From Teratosphaeria epicoccoides (Eukaryota > Ascomycota > Dothideomycetes > Mycosphaerellales > Teratosphaeriaceae), in NCBI GenBank assembly GCA_021401465.1, contig JADDMT010000231.1, positions 1 to 30,635 of the forward strand: 30,635 nucleotides of DNA, read 5' to 3'. The stretch's first letter is position 1. The number at the start of each line of letters is the position of its first letter. Under the pieces are notes generated by a model. It ran no database searches, was not told the DNA's origin, and worked only from the letters and a program-made list of their open reading frames with translations. The translations under genes and the position numbers were made by a program. Below, piece after piece: positions 1 to 10,303 of the stretch.

Positions 1-50
1 CCCCCCCCCCCCCCAAAAACATCCCTCCCCCCCCCCTTTTTTTTTTTCCC
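1..50. repeat. Homopolymer tracts (poly-C, poly-T) at window start
   Basis: Runs of 14 C, then about 11 C and 12 T, lie directly after the stop of the leftmost gene (3' side on the minus strand). They may be natural 3' flank or a low-quality assembly edge. Confidence 0.7.
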
Positions 51-55
51 GAAAA

Positions 56-2254
56 TCACACCAAATCCCACTTCGCCACAAAGCTCCACGACATCGCACA
101 CCGCCCCTTCCACTCCGCATACTCCCTCTCGGTCAGGCCCCTGCCGTCCCTCCCCCGGAAACTCGTCACGACCAAAACCTTGACGCTCTGCCCCGCCCGC
201 CCCAGCGCCCGCGTCGGCACGTCGCACCACCACACGTCGCCGGTCGTCGAGAACGGCACGTGGTCGCCCCTCTGGCCCTCCTGCGCGTCGATCGCCAGCG
301 TGTACAGGCAATGCGGGCCTTTCCCGTTGGTGAGAGGGTCCCAGTGCGGGCAGAGTTTCTGGAAGGAGAAGCGGACGGTGGGGCCCTGTTGGGCGAGGAC
401 GATGGGGTTGGTGGCGGGGCGGAACGAGGGTTCCGAGAGGCCTTCGGCGTGGGTGTAGCCGGAGAAGAACTCGGCGCCGCAGCCGCGTTTGTGGCCCGTG
501 ATGTAGTCTTCCCAGCTGACTGTGCGGCCGTCTTCGCGGAATTGCTTGCTGGGGTCTTCGGGGAAGTGGTCGAGTCCGAATTCGTCGTTGGCTTGGCTGA
601 ATCTTTGGGGGGAGAATTCTTGCTTGTAGAGGTTATTGGCTCCGCAGATGTGTCCGGCGCCCCAGCACGCATCGAGGAGTTTCCATCGTCCGCCGTCGAT
701 CTTGACGGCGTTCCATGCGTGGCCTGCGTTGTAAGGCGGTATTGGATCGCCGGGCTTGAGTTGAGTGTAGCCGTAGCCTTTGCCGTTGCCGCCGACGACG
801 AGGGCTTCGAGGCCGGCTTTCATGGCCAGGGCGGCGAAGAGGCCGGCGTAGCCTTCGCAGACGGCCCGGCCGGTGGCGAGGGTGGATTGGGGCGTGCTAG
901 GCTGGAGATTGCCGGAGAAGAAGGCTTCGGTGTTGTAGAAGATGTTGTGGTGGAGCCAGGTGAAGATTGCTCGGGCTTTGTCCGTGAGGGATGGGAAGGG
1001 GTCGCAGAGTTGGTGGGCCAGCAGTGTGACGTCTTGGTTGAATCGGCGCGGGAATTTGGCGGCGTGGTGGTCGGGTGCTGAGTAGTCGCGGCAGAGGAGG
1101 CAGAGGCTTTGGCTGGGTGGTGGTGTTGTTGTTGCTGTCGCAGATGGCGCCGAGAGGTTCGCTTTTGGCTTTGATGCCTGTAGGGTGGCTAGATCTGGCC
1201 TCGATGATGTGGGGACGGGAGGTGGGCCGGCACCCTGAGGGAGGTTGGGTGGGTCTGGCCTGTGTGGAGGAGGTGGCGGATTTGCTTTCGGCGTTGACGC
1301 TCCGAATCCCATAGTCAAAGCCGATTGCTTCGGTCTCGGAGGCTGGACTGGCGGCGATCGCTCGACTGGAGCGGGCGGGGGTTGCACCCGTCTTGTGGCC
1401 GGCTGTGGTGTCCCCGCATTTCGCGAAGGTAGTTGAGGCGGTGGTCGTCTGACAGGTAGACTCGGGGCTGGAGCCGGCTCTACTTGACGCACAGGAGGCT
1501 CTTGCTGTGACTCCGGTTGAGGGGGCGGAAGCGGGGCTCGCTGCATGGTCGGTCTTCCGGGTGTCGGCGGCGCAGTGGTTCCATCTTGCTTCGGGAGAAC
1601 GTTGGGCGAGGAACGCGCAGACTTGAGCGGCCGCCGACCACTCTTCTGATACCCACTGTCATAATAGGACCGCTTCTCCTCACCGGTCCTCCAGGGAGGA
1701 AGGGCGGGAAGCGCAATGGGATCGAAGGCAGGCGCCTTGACTGAGCGACCAGAAGTGATGGACGTCGTTGTCGAGACGCCTGATAGTGAGGATCTGCCAG
1801 TAGCCACGGAACTGATGCTCTCGTTCGAGTCCCTTCTGCTTAGTCCGTAGTCCGACTGTGATGGCGTCTCTGATGGCCGTCTGGGTGGCAGAGAGGGTGA
1901 TGGCTCTGATGCTTTCCTTGGCGGTAAACCAGGAGCGCTCAGTGACTGTGGTGTCGATGTTCTACACGGCAGGGGAGGCCTGACAGCCCCGTCCGTTGCA
2001 GCATGGTCACCTTCAGGCTGATTGCCCGTTGGCCCGTTCTGCGCGGTGGGTGCGCTGACGGAGTTCGAACGTGGTGGCGCATCGGGCCGCCCAGGCGGTG
2101 GAGGAGGCGGCGGCGGCTTTGTTCGAGTCCCAGTGGTGCCATCTACCACCTGCTCATGTGTTGCTGAGGCGGGCTTCTCGGGGATGCGACCCACCTGGTT
2201 CAGTTTGAGTTGTGCCAGACGCTCTTGGACCGACAGGAACTGCCCGTCGGCCAT
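56..2254 (-). CDS. Proline-rich transglutaminase-like (Cyk3-related) protein
   Basis: An intronless gene of 732 residues when started at the ATG whose A is base 2254; this codon has A at -3 and G at +4, and the frame further upstream has no conserved look. The N-terminal 400 residues are low complexity: poly-proline runs, SH3-ligand-like PPLPxR and PPRR stretches, and Ser/Thr-rich spacers. The C-terminal third is a transglutaminase-core fold (PF01841 type): GRAVCEGYAG holds Cys466, GHAWNAV holds His512 and LLDACWG holds Asp528, so the Cys-His-Asp triad is complete. The family relative is fungal Cyk3, which acts at the division septum, but Cyk3 normally has an N-terminal SH3 domain and none is seen here. 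A septation or actin-linked scaffold role is inferred. It is divergent from the flippase gene and shares an upstream region of about 390 bp. The domain is sure; orthology to Cyk3 is less so. Confidence 0.8.
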   Translation of the reverse strand: MADGQFLSVQERLAQLKLNQVGRIPEKPASATHEQVVDGTTGTRTKPPPPPPPPGRPDAPPRSNSVSAPTAQNGPTGNQPEGDHAATDGAVRPPLPCRTSTPQSLSAPGLPPRKASEPSPSLPPRRPSETPSQSDYGLSRRDSNESISSVATGRSSLSGVSTTTSITSGRSVKAPAFDPIALPALPPWRTGEEKRSYYDSGYQKSGRRPLKSARSSPNVLPKQDGTTAPPTPGRPTMQRAPLPPPQPESQQEPPVRQVEPAPAPSLPVRRPPPQLPSRNAGTPQPATRRVQPPPAPVERSPPVQPPRPKQSALTMGFGASTPKANPPPPPHRPDPPNLPQGAGPPPVPTSSRPDLATLQASKPKANLSAPSATATTTPPPSQSLCLLCRDYSAPDHHAAKFPRRFNQDVTLLAHQLCDPFPSLTDKARAIFTWLHHNIFYNTEAFFSGNLQPSTPQSTLATGRAVCEGYAGLFAALAMKAGLEALVVGGNGKGYGYTQLKPGDPIPPYNAGHAWNAVKIDGGRWKLLDACWGAGHICGANNLYKQEFSPQRFSQANDEFGLDHFPEDPSKQFREDGRTVSWEDYITGHKRGCGAEFFSGYTHAEGLSEPSFRPATNPIVLAQQGPTVRFSFQKLCPHWDPLTNGKGPHCLYTLAIDAQEGQRGDHVPFSTTGDVWWCDVPTRALGRAGQSVKVLVVTSFRGRDGRGLTEREYAEWKGRCAMSWSFVAKWDLV

Positions 2255-2645
2255 TGTTGGCGGGCTGGAGCAAGATGCCAAGCACGCTCGTCGGGAGAGG
2301 AGGGGTGGCGAGGCAACGCTCAGGATCGGGCACACCACGGAAGGAAGACCAGTGCTACTCAGCTGGGCTAGACTGGGGCTGCATCATGTGGGCTGTACCT
2401 GGAGCGCCGAGAATGCTTGTCGTTGATGCTTGACACTACAAGGTGTGTGGGGGGGGGGAAAGTCTATGTGTGTGTATATATATATTGGTAGACCACCAGG
2501 CCGTGCAGTTCTGGGCAGCATCAATGTTGGTGTTGTTGGCGGCGCATGTCCAGAGGAGAGCTCGACAGCGGCTGGTCTGAGGGTCGATGTACACATTGCG
2601 CAAGTGATGGGAGCAGAGAAATGCCCGGGAGCTTCTGTTGCCAGA
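2255..2645. promoter_or_regulatory. Divergent promoter region
   Basis: This stretch separates the starts of two head-to-head genes. It holds a G-run followed by an alternating TG/TA tract at about 2462-2486 with TATATATAT, which could act as a TATA element for the rightward gene. An open frame runs through it in phase with the flippase, but it begins with a TTG and crosses this tract, so it is more likely leader than protein. Confidence 0.45.
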
Positions 2646-5600
2646 ATGCCCGCTGCTCCCACGTCTGCTGCCCGTGCTACTCCGCCGCGGAGTCACATGT
2701 CTCGGAGCGCATCCTCGCCGATTTCCCCTCGAAGCAGGAATCGAGGCTTGTCGCTCCGAAGCTCTCTCGTCAGCAGGAATCTGGAGCGGAACGCCGTCGA
2801 TGGACGAGCCAGGATCGAGATGCGTCCCCTCGGAGCCTTTCACACCCGGGCCCCATCCACGCAGTCTATCAAAAAGGGCGCGCAGCCATGTGTGACCGTG
2901 GCACCAGTCCGGGAGAGCACGCCGGTACCACAGCAGCGTCCGTCGTCGCGCATGGCTGTGAAAGGCATCTCATCCCTGCCCAACTACCACCAGTGGGCAC
3001 AGCGACAAGCCGAGAGACATTTGCCGATCGAGAATGTGAAGGCTACGCTTGAAAGAGCCCGGAGGTTTGTCTTGAACATCCAGGATATGCCGCCGTCGAA
3101 GGATGGCAGGCACATCCCGCTGGAGCCCTCCAGACAGAGCCCACTCTCCGACGAACGCACCGGCAGACAGCATATCGGCAATACCATTGTTTCGTCAAAG
3201 TATACTGCATGGAACTTCTTGCCGCGACAGCTCTTCGCGCAGTTCTCTAAGCTGGCAAACTTGTACTTCTTGACCGTTGCCACGTTGCAAATGATCCCGG
3301 GCTTATCAACGACGGGAACGTACACAACGATCGTGCCATTACTGTTCTTCGTATCAGTCTCGATGGCCAAGGAAGGCTATGAAGACTTCCGAAGGCACAG
3401 GCTCGACAAGGCCGATAACAACCAGGAGGCGAAGATTCTGCGCACACCGCACGCCGCCGATCCGTCGCCGAAAGAAGGCGGCTTATCGCCTGACGAAGGC
3501 TCTGCGACATCACACTGGTCTGCAGTCAGGTGGCATTCGCTCAGGGTTGGCGATGTGGTGAAGCTGGATCGGGACGAAGCCGCACCAGCAGATTTGGTGT
3601 TGATACGAAGCTCTGGCACAAACCATCTAGCGTACGTCGAAACGATGGCGCTGGACGGTGAGACCAATCTGAAGCCCAAACGGCCATCGCCTGCGCTTGT
3701 CGAGCATTACGCAAATGCCGACGCCATTGCGGCTGGCGGTGCTCATTTCGTCGTCGAAGATCCTAACCTTGACCTCTACAATTTCGATGGCCGACTCACC
3801 ATCAATGGCGAGACGTCTCCCATCACGAACAACGACATCATTTACAGAGGCAGTGTACTGCGCAACACGCCTGATGCCATTGGCATGGTCGTATACACTG
3901 GGGAGGAGTGCAAGATCCGGATGAACTCCACCAAAAATCCAAGGATCAAAGCCCCTGCCCTCCAAGCCGTCGTGAATAAGATCGTGCTTGGCATAGTCTG
4001 CTTCGTGATATTTCTTGCACTCTATAACAGCGTACGCTATTGCGTGTGGAGAGGAGACCACGAAAAGAAGGCGTGGTATCTTCAGTCGGCACGTGTGCCT
4101 TTCAGCCATATCCTGGTCTCGTTCATCATCATGTTCAACACGATGATCCCACTCTCGCTCTACGTGAGCTTGGAAATCATCAAGGTGGCTCAGCTGCTCT
4201 TGCTGAACAGTGACGTGGACATGTACGATCCGGCGAGCAATACCCCGTTTGAAGCGCGGACTTCAACGATCAACGAAGAGCTTGGACAGATCAGCTACAT
4301 ATTCTCCGACAAGACTGGGACTTTGACCGAAAACGTCATGCGCTTCCGCAAACTCAGCGTTGCTGGCACTGCATGGCTTCACGATGCAGATCTAAAGAAC
4401 CTGCCAGATGAAGATATGCTCATGCATAAGAAACGCAAGCCCAAAAGCAAGGGCAAGAAGCCACTGCGGCGACTTTCGCGGAAACCATCGTCTCATGACG
4501 TGCGCGCACAGTCATCAATTGATGTTGACACACGCGTCACGGCCGTGAATGGTGAAATTGACACTGAGGACCTACGCCGTAAATCAGGCTCGCAGTGGTC
4601 GTCGCCCGCTCTGCCAACGAAGCCGCAACGAGAAATCCCAACCGCCGAGATGATCCGGTACATCCAAAGAAGGCCGAATACAGCTTTCGCCCGGAAGGTC
4701 AAGCTCATGGTCCTCTCGATGGCATTATGCCATACGTGCTTGCCGGAGCGAGACGGAGACAATGACGACCGCATCGCATATCAAGCATCGTCGCCAGACG
4801 AGCTGGCGCTCGTGCAGGCCGCCAAAGAGCTTGGTTTCATCGCTTGGGATCGCGATGTCAGCAGATTGACACTGAAGACTTACCCTCACGGTCTCAACGC
4901 CGAAGCGAAATTTGAAGTATTCGAGGTCCTGGACGTCGTCGAATTCTCAAGCAAGCGAAAGCGCATGTCTACAGTGATCCGCTTTCCTGACGGCAAGATC
5001 TGTCTGATGTGCAAAGGAGCAGACTCAGTCATCATGGAGAGACTTCGCTTGGCGGGCCTGGCCCAGCAAAAGCTCGCGGAGGTCGAGGCTCGCGTCAACT
5101 CACGCAAGAGCATGGAGGCCGAAGAAGCGCTCAGAAGACGAAGCAGTCAGCTCGAGCGAAAGGGCAGCGTCGGAGGCTTCCCGAAGACGAGTACCCAGCT
5201 TAGCAGGCATTCCATGTCACGTCCCAGCATTGGGAGACTGCAACCGATTCGGGGTGAAGTGGATGAGTGGCTTCAAGACCGCGAGCGTGACGTGGTGAAG
5301 AGTCCGGTCAGTGACAAACATTCCACAGCCCGCCCTTCAATGGCAGCGACTGAGCGCTCGAACTCGATACAAATGGATGAAAACGAGCATGAGCTCGTGG
5401 AAGAGGCTCTAGCCATGGACGAGGCTGTTGTGTTTGAGCGATGCTTCCAGCACGTCAACGACTTTGCATGTGAAGGCTTACGCACCTTGCTTTATGGATA
5501 TAGATTTCTGGATGAATGTGCATATCAGCAATGGAAAAAAGTTTGGACAGATGCGACTACGTCGCTCGTCGACAGACAGAAGCGCATCGAGGCAGCCGGC

Positions 5601-7256
5601 GAGCTGATCGAGCAGCAATTGGAGCTTGGTGGTGCAACGGCAATCGAAGACAAGCTTCAGAAAGGGGTACCGGAGTCCATCGACCGACTTCGGCGTGCTA
5701 ACATCAAGATGTGGATGTTGACGGGCGACAAGCGTGAGACTGCAATCAACATTGGACATTCGTGTCGATTGATCAAGGATTACTCCGCCATCACCGTGCT
5801 GGATCATGAAGCTGGTGACGTTGAGCACAACATTGCCGCGTCAATCCTGGACATCAGTCGCGGTGGCGTCGCACACTCTGTCATTGTGATTGATGGCCAG
5901 ACTCTCACGACAATCGATGCAGACGTTGCTCTCCACACGCTGTTCCTCGACCTCGCGATACTGGCAGATTCCGTGATTTGCTGCCGCGCCTCGCCGAGTC
6001 AGAAAGCCGGGCTCGTCAACGCTGTGCGCAAGCGTTGCAACAACAGCATCACGCTTGCGATCGGCGATGGCGCCAATGACATCGCGATGATACAAGAAGC
6101 GCACGTTGGAATTGGTATCACTGGAAAAGAAGGTCTGCAAGCGGCAAGAACATCCGACTATTCTATCGCCCAGTTCCGCTTCCTAACCAAGCTACTGTTG
6201 GTGCACGGGCGGTGGAACTACGTCCGGACATGCAAGTACACCGTCGGCACGTTCTGGAAAGAGCTGTTATTCTACTGTACCCAGGCTCTTTACTCACCAG
6301 ACGCGGGATTTTCTGGGACGTCCCTCTACGAATCTTGGTCGCTTTCGATGTTCAATACCCTCTTCACCTCTCTGGTGGTCATCTTTCTTGGAATATTCGA
6401 GCAGGACCTGCATGCTTCGACTTTGATCGCGGTGCCAGAATTGTACACCAAGGGTCAGCGCTCCGGCGGTTTCAATTACAAGGTCTACCTAGGCTGGATG
6501 TTTATGGCAGCCTCTGAAGCCATGATCGTGTACTACACCATGTGGGGCATTTACGGCAAGGCCATTTTCAGCAGAGACGACAGCTTGTTCCCGCTCGGCG
6601 ACATGACTTTCACTGCTTGCGTGATAGTTATCGCGACCAAGCTTCAGATCATCGAACAGCGCAACAAAACTTTCATGGCTGCGCTTGGCTGGGTTCTGGC
6701 CGTGGGCGGCTGGCTTCTCTGGAACGTCATCCTCGCGGCAACTTACTCTAGCAAGACCACACCATACTACTTCGTCAAGCACAGCTTTTTCGACACTTTC
6801 GGGCGCAGCTTCCTGTGGTGGTTTACGTTGATCGTCACAGTCGCTGCATGCCTGCTCTTCGAAGTCGGTGTCCGAGCCCTGAAATGCGCCATCATGCCAA
6901 CAGACGTCGAGAACTTTCAAACACTCGAACAGGACTTGTCTATTCGCAAGCGGTTCGAGGAGGCCAGTGCGCCTTGGTTGCAAGAAGGATGGAAACACGG
7001 CTCCAACAAGACGAGCATCGAATTGCGTAGAGACGCTGAGGCGCAGGCCGAGCGCGAGAATGAGGTGCAAGAGCTGTTGACTCGTCCAAGAGTCATGGAA
7101 GAGGGTCGAGTGAGCACCGCGCCACGTGTTGAGACAGAGATCGAGAGCGTGTTCGTCGAGGATGGACCCGGGCGAGGCAGTGTAGAGATTCAGGAGATGT
7201 TGTCGCGCAGGTTCGGCGACGTGAGGAGGGAAGAGCTGAATCGCGCGAATGATTAG
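2646..7256 (+). CDS. DNF3: P4-type ATPase, phospholipid flippase (Dnf3-like)
   Basis: A single uninterrupted exon. From the ATG at 2646 it encodes 1536 residues, close to yeast Dnf3 (about 1650). P4-ATPase landmarks are in order: first membrane pair after FAQFSKLANLYF; actuator DGET at 337-340; PLSL at 502-505 in membrane segment 4; phosphorylated Asp555 in SDKTGTLT; KGADSVIMERL in the nucleotide-binding domain; MLTGDKRETA; GDGAND at 1140-1145; then six C-terminal membrane segments. The sequence around NSDVDMYDP and WLHD, plus long Ser/Arg-rich insertions after DKTGT and in the N domain, point to the Dnf3 branch rather than Drs2, Dnf1/2 or Neo1. The family moves phospholipids to the cytosolic leaflet of Golgi, endosome or plasma membranes, usually with a Cdc50-type partner, which is not in this window. 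ATGs at 2607 and 2697 are alternative starts; the frame also extends upstream to 2430 without a convincing start. Confidence 0.93.
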   Translation: MPAAPTSAARATPPRSHMSRSASSPISPRSRNRGLSLRSSLVSRNLERNAVDGRARIEMRPLGAFHTRAPSTQSIKKGAQPCVTVAPVRESTPVPQQRPSSRMAVKGISSLPNYHQWAQRQAERHLPIENVKATLERARRFVLNIQDMPPSKDGRHIPLEPSRQSPLSDERTGRQHIGNTIVSSKYTAWNFLPRQLFAQFSKLANLYFLTVATLQMIPGLSTTGTYTTIVPLLFFVSVSMAKEGYEDFRRHRLDKADNNQEAKILRTPHAADPSPKEGGLSPDEGSATSHWSAVRWHSLRVGDVVKLDRDEAAPADLVLIRSSGTNHLAYVETMALDGETNLKPKRPSPALVEHYANADAIAAGGAHFVVEDPNLDLYNFDGRLTINGETSPITNNDIIYRGSVLRNTPDAIGMVVYTGEECKIRMNSTKNPRIKAPALQAVVNKIVLGIVCFVIFLALYNSVRYCVWRGDHEKKAWYLQSARVPFSHILVSFIIMFNTMIPLSLYVSLEIIKVAQLLLLNSDVDMYDPASNTPFEARTSTINEELGQISYIFSDKTGTLTENVMRFRKLSVAGTAWLHDADLKNLPDEDMLMHKKRKPKSKGKKPLRRLSRKPSSHDVRAQSSIDVDTRVTAVNGEIDTEDLRRKSGSQWSSPALPTKPQREIPTAEMIRYIQRRPNTAFARKVKLMVLSMALCHTCLPERDGDNDDRIAYQASSPDELALVQAAKELGFIAWDRDVSRLTLKTYPHGLNAEAKFEVFEVLDVVEFSSKRKRMSTVIRFPDGKICLMCKGADSVIMERLRLAGLAQQKLAEVEARVNSRKSMEAEEALRRRSSQLERKGSVGGFPKTSTQLSRHSMSRPSIGRLQPIRGEVDEWLQDRERDVVKSPVSDKHSTARPSMAATERSNSIQMDENEHELVEEALAMDEAVVFERCFQHVNDFACEGLRTLLYGYRFLDECAYQQWKKVWTDATTSLVDRQKRIEAAGELIEQQLELGGATAIEDKLQKGVPESIDRLRRANIKMWMLTGDKRETAINIGHSCRLIKDYSAITVLDHEAGDVEHNIAASILDISRGGVAHSVIVIDGQTLTTIDADVALHTLFLDLAILADSVICCRASPSQKAGLVNAVRKRCNNSITLAIGDGANDIAMIQEAHVGIGITGKEGLQAARTSDYSIAQFRFLTKLLLVHGRWNYVRTCKYTVGTFWKELLFYCTQALYSPDAGFSGTSLYESWSLSMFNTLFTSLVVIFLGIFEQDLHASTLIAVPELYTKGQRSGGFNYKVYLGWMFMAASEAMIVYYTMWGIYGKAIFSRDDSLFPLGDMTFTACVIVIATKLQIIEQRNKTFMAALGWVLAVGGWLLWNVILAATYSSKTTPYYFVKHSFFDTFGRSFLWWFTLIVTVAACLLFEVGVRALKCAIMPTDVENFQTLEQDLSIRKRFEEASAPWLQEGWKHGSNKTSIELRRDAEAQAERENEVQELLTRPRVMEEGRVSTAPRVETEIESVFVEDGPGRGSVEIQEMLSRRFGDVRREELNRAND

Positions 7257-8055
7257 CGTGGGACTGTGCACGAGGTATGATTGTGATGGTGGTCATTGGT
7301 GGGTGTGTGTGTGTGTGTGTGTGTGTAGAGATGATGCCTCTCGGCACGGAGCATGGTGTCGCGTGTCCATATGATGTAGCGATCGGTGATGTACTGTCGA
7401 ATAGATTGTCGTCATGATGTCGCTGACATGAACGATAATTGAGATCTTAAGCTGCAATCGTCGATGTTGCATTGGCAAAGACAGTCCCCTGCGAAGGCAG
7501 ATGGTGACCATCATCGGCCGAATCGCCGGCGCGACTTTACCGGCATGGATGTCCCCATGTACTTTACTGTCTCGCAATGGTGCTCCGCCTCCCCGATCAC
7601 TCTCCCTACACTCCAGCAGGATTTCACTTGCGCAGGCATATGCAGGTGGAGGCCTGACTCTTGTACCTTGTCGCCAAGAGTGATGCTGAACCACGTGCGG
7701 CGTAATGACACCGACCTGGCGTCGTTTGAGCTTCAGTGACTCGACAACCAGCCAGTCAATTGCAAAGTCTTGTACAGGCGGTGGAAGCAGAGGCCTGCTT
7801 GTGAAGGGCTGCCCGGGAAGGATATATGGTGTGCTCGTTCAGATCGGAGCAAGTGCCCGTGTCCGCAGCCAGCAGAGACGACGCTGGCACAACACACCGA
7901 CGGAGGAACGTGACGAGCAGTGCGATTGCCATGTTCGCACCGGGGGAATTCTGCTGTTCGCTTCTGTGAGGTCAATATCACTATCGGTACTTTTGTATGA
8001 TCAAGGGACGCAGCCTCCTAGACTACCTACCTACCATATACTATTCGCTGCTCCC
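7257..8055. other. Intergenic region, flippase to nucleoside hydrolase
   Basis: About 800 bp with no recognisable gene. It contains the GT microsatellite and presumably the 3' end of the flippase transcript and the promoter of the nucleoside hydrolase. An open frame continuous with the hydrolase runs back to 7705, but its translation resembles nothing and it lacks conserved motifs, so it is read as leader. Confidence 0.6.
7303..7326. repeat. (GT)12 microsatellite
   Basis: A pure GT dinucleotide run about 50 bp after the flippase stop, probably in the 3' untranslated region. Confidence 0.9.
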
Positions 8056-9536
8056 ATGGCTTCCTCATATGTTGGAGACAAAGCCCAAAGCTCTCCACAC
8101 GACAGTCCCATCTGGTTAGACTGCGATACTGGGCATGATGACGCGTTTGCCATCCTGGTCGCCGCTCATAGCCCCGAGCTCAGATTGCTCGGTATCAGCA
8201 CAGTGTACGGCAACGCCCCCTTACCGCATACGACGTACAACACGCGAGCCATCCTGAAAGCCATCGGCAGAGAAGACGTCTCGATATTCCCTGGAGCGGA
8301 GAGACCTTCGTGCAGGAACCCATGTTTTGCACCAGATATTCATGGCGCCTCTGGGCTGGATGGGACTGCGAGTCTGCCGAGACCAACAATGGATGCGAGG
8401 AGCGATATCAGTGCCGTGGAGGCCATGAGGAAGGCTTTGTCAGCGGAGCTGGAAGGGAGCGTTTGTCTGGTGGCTACTGGTGCGCTGACAAATGTTGCTG
8501 CGTTGTTTGAGATGTATCCGGAAATGGTAGAGCAGATCAAGAACCTGAGCAGTGAGTTCGACCTGTACCAGGATCAATCATGTGCTGTGAATCGAGCTGA
8601 TCAGCCATCGCATTCCGACAGTCATGGGAGGCGCTGTAGGAGGCGGGTTCACAGATGCCCCTCTTGGTACCGTCAACGATCAAGAGCGCTTTGGCAATTG
8701 GACGCCGTGCGCGGAGTTCAACGTATATTGCGATCCGGAAGCGGCTGCCAGTGCGTTTACGTCTCAGTACCTACTACCATGACTTACCACTGACCGACTA
8801 CTAGCACTGTTCAACAACCAAGCGCTCGCAGCGAAGACCAATCTCATCACGCTTGATTTGAGCCATCAATTCCTCGCAACGAGTGAGGTCCGAAATAGAC
8901 TCTTATTTGGGGCAATGGACTCGCCACGCTTCGAAGTCTGCATGTCCTCAGCGTCCGAAGTGAGAAGACTTTTCTTCGAACTCGTCTCATTCTTCGCGAA
9001 GACTTATGCCGAAGTGTTTGGAATAGGTGCGGGACCTCCCACGCATGACCCGTTGGCGGTCTTCGTAGCATGTCTGCCAGAATTATTCTATGATGAAGAT
9101 CCCGTGAGTATGCCTGTCGCGGACTTCCGTCGAAGCTGGTCTAACTTCTCATCTAGTCGGTGCTAGATGACGATGAAGGGCAACCACAACACCGATACAA
9201 TGTCAAAGTCGTGACCGAGGGCGAGCACGGATCTACGCCGGACATCCTGAATAGCCCATCCGAATGTGGTCGCACGGTCGTGACCAGGCTCAGGTCAGGG
9301 CAGCAAGGCGTAAGAATACCGAAGGCTCTCGAAAGTGACGATTTATGGTATGTGAACTGCTTCAAAGGCTGTCGTTGAGTTCGCAGTAGTCTGACTGTCG
9401 CAGGGCCCGAATCGACTCCTGCCTGCGTCGAGCAGAACGTAAAGTCTCGACGCAGCGTCAGGGCGCAAACAGCAGCAGACAGAGCTCGGCGCGCGCACTT
9501 GAAGACAGCGGTGAGATTGAGGACACTGCCGAATAA
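8056..9536 (+). CDS. URH1: Inosine-uridine preferring nucleoside hydrolase (five exons)
   Basis: Exons read here are 8056-8551, 8622-8750, 8805-9103, 9157-9347 and 9404-9536, giving 415 residues. Introns of 70, 54, 53 and 56 bp begin GTGAGT, GTGCGT, GTGAGT and GTATGT and end in YAG. The spliced protein shows the family's metal-binding start DCDTGHDD (residues 22-29), HGASGLDG, MGGAVGGGF across the first junction, and NWTPCAEFNVYCDPEAA. These enzymes hydrolyse the N-glycosidic bond of ribonucleosides to free base and ribose, for nucleoside salvage; yeast Urh1 is the nearest named relative. The fourth intron is decisive for the end: read through, the frame stops at about 9378; spliced, it gives DLWARIDSCLRRAERK, which matches the helix expected at the C-terminus. 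The start ATG at 8056 has a CCC-ATG-G context. Exact substrate preference cannot be told. Confidence 0.9.
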
Positions 9537-10303
9537 GCAGCTCAGGACAGATCTTCGTCATCGATGCTGATGACCTCCAGGCAAATTCTGTCAGCATTGG
9601 GACATGTGGATGCAGCGTAATCGGATATCGTCGCCTAAACCTACTTGAGCAGATCAGGCTCGGTGTCGTGCATGGATCTACCGTCAAAATGAACTCAGGC
9701 TCTTCATAACAATGAATGAAATATGGAAAATGGGAGGTTCGCAGGGTTTGCGGCTGTCCGAACGCTGAATGATCCAAAACCCGCCCACTTGACACGTGCT
9801 TCTTAGCAACGGTAAGCAGCTCGGTCTATCCCATCTGATGATCATGCAGCGATGCATATGGGCCATCGCTGAACAGAGAGGCTGTTCAGTGTGATGCGAA
9901 CTTGAACGACATATACCTAGATAGGATCAATGGTTCCAGGGGCTTCATGATCCCTGGTGACATGGCCGAGGAGAGATGAGGTGCCTTCTCCCGCGGACTC
10001 TTACAGTACCTGACTGTCGAGTTGCACACCGCTTCAGGTAACGCCAGCTCACTCGCACTTTCTCCAAGCAGGGTTAGAGCGCCATTGGGACGACACATGC
10101 AGAAGCGTTCATTTCGGATGTGCTTTGCTTGCAAAAGTCCTTCCAAAACTTTACCTCAACAGCGACGTCGATGAGGGCTACTACTACCCATGTGGCTCAC
10201 CAGCTCCGACCGCCTCATGCTCCTACACGCTCGAGTCAGCCTCGACCGGCTCCGTCCTCGAACTTCCACCTGCTTCAAGGTTATCGCTTCGACCACCACG
10301 GAC
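9537..10303. other. Intergenic region before the decayed secreted-protein gene
   Basis: About 770 bp with short frames only and no recognisable protein. Its right end, from about 10158, contains a diverged copy of the cysteine-rich unit described in the next entries. Confidence 0.5.
10158..10303 (+). repeat. Diverged partial copy of cysteine-rich unit
   Basis: In one frame this stretch reads SDVDEGYYYPCGSPAPT, clearly related to GDTDEGHYYPCGTPDPT 224 bp downstream. The first roughly 50 bases are similar in both, then similarity fades. The two copies lie in different reading frames because 224 is not a multiple of three. No signal peptide or credible ATG precedes this copy, so it looks like a relic of tandem duplication. 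Confidence 0.45.

Noticed and set aside
260..1081. 273-codon open frame on the plus strand inside the transglutaminase-like gene
   Set aside because: It is antisense to a clearly conserved domain. The translation is Gly/Val/Ala-rich, as expected from the GC-rich codon pattern of the real gene.
6489..7271. 260-codon frame on the minus strand at the flippase 3' end
   Set aside because: It is antisense to conserved flippase membrane segments, with no recognisable domain or independent promoter.
7705..8055. In-frame upstream extension of the nucleoside hydrolase
   Set aside because: The sequence is not conserved-looking, while the ATG at 8056 has good context and precedes the catalytic motif by the usual distance.
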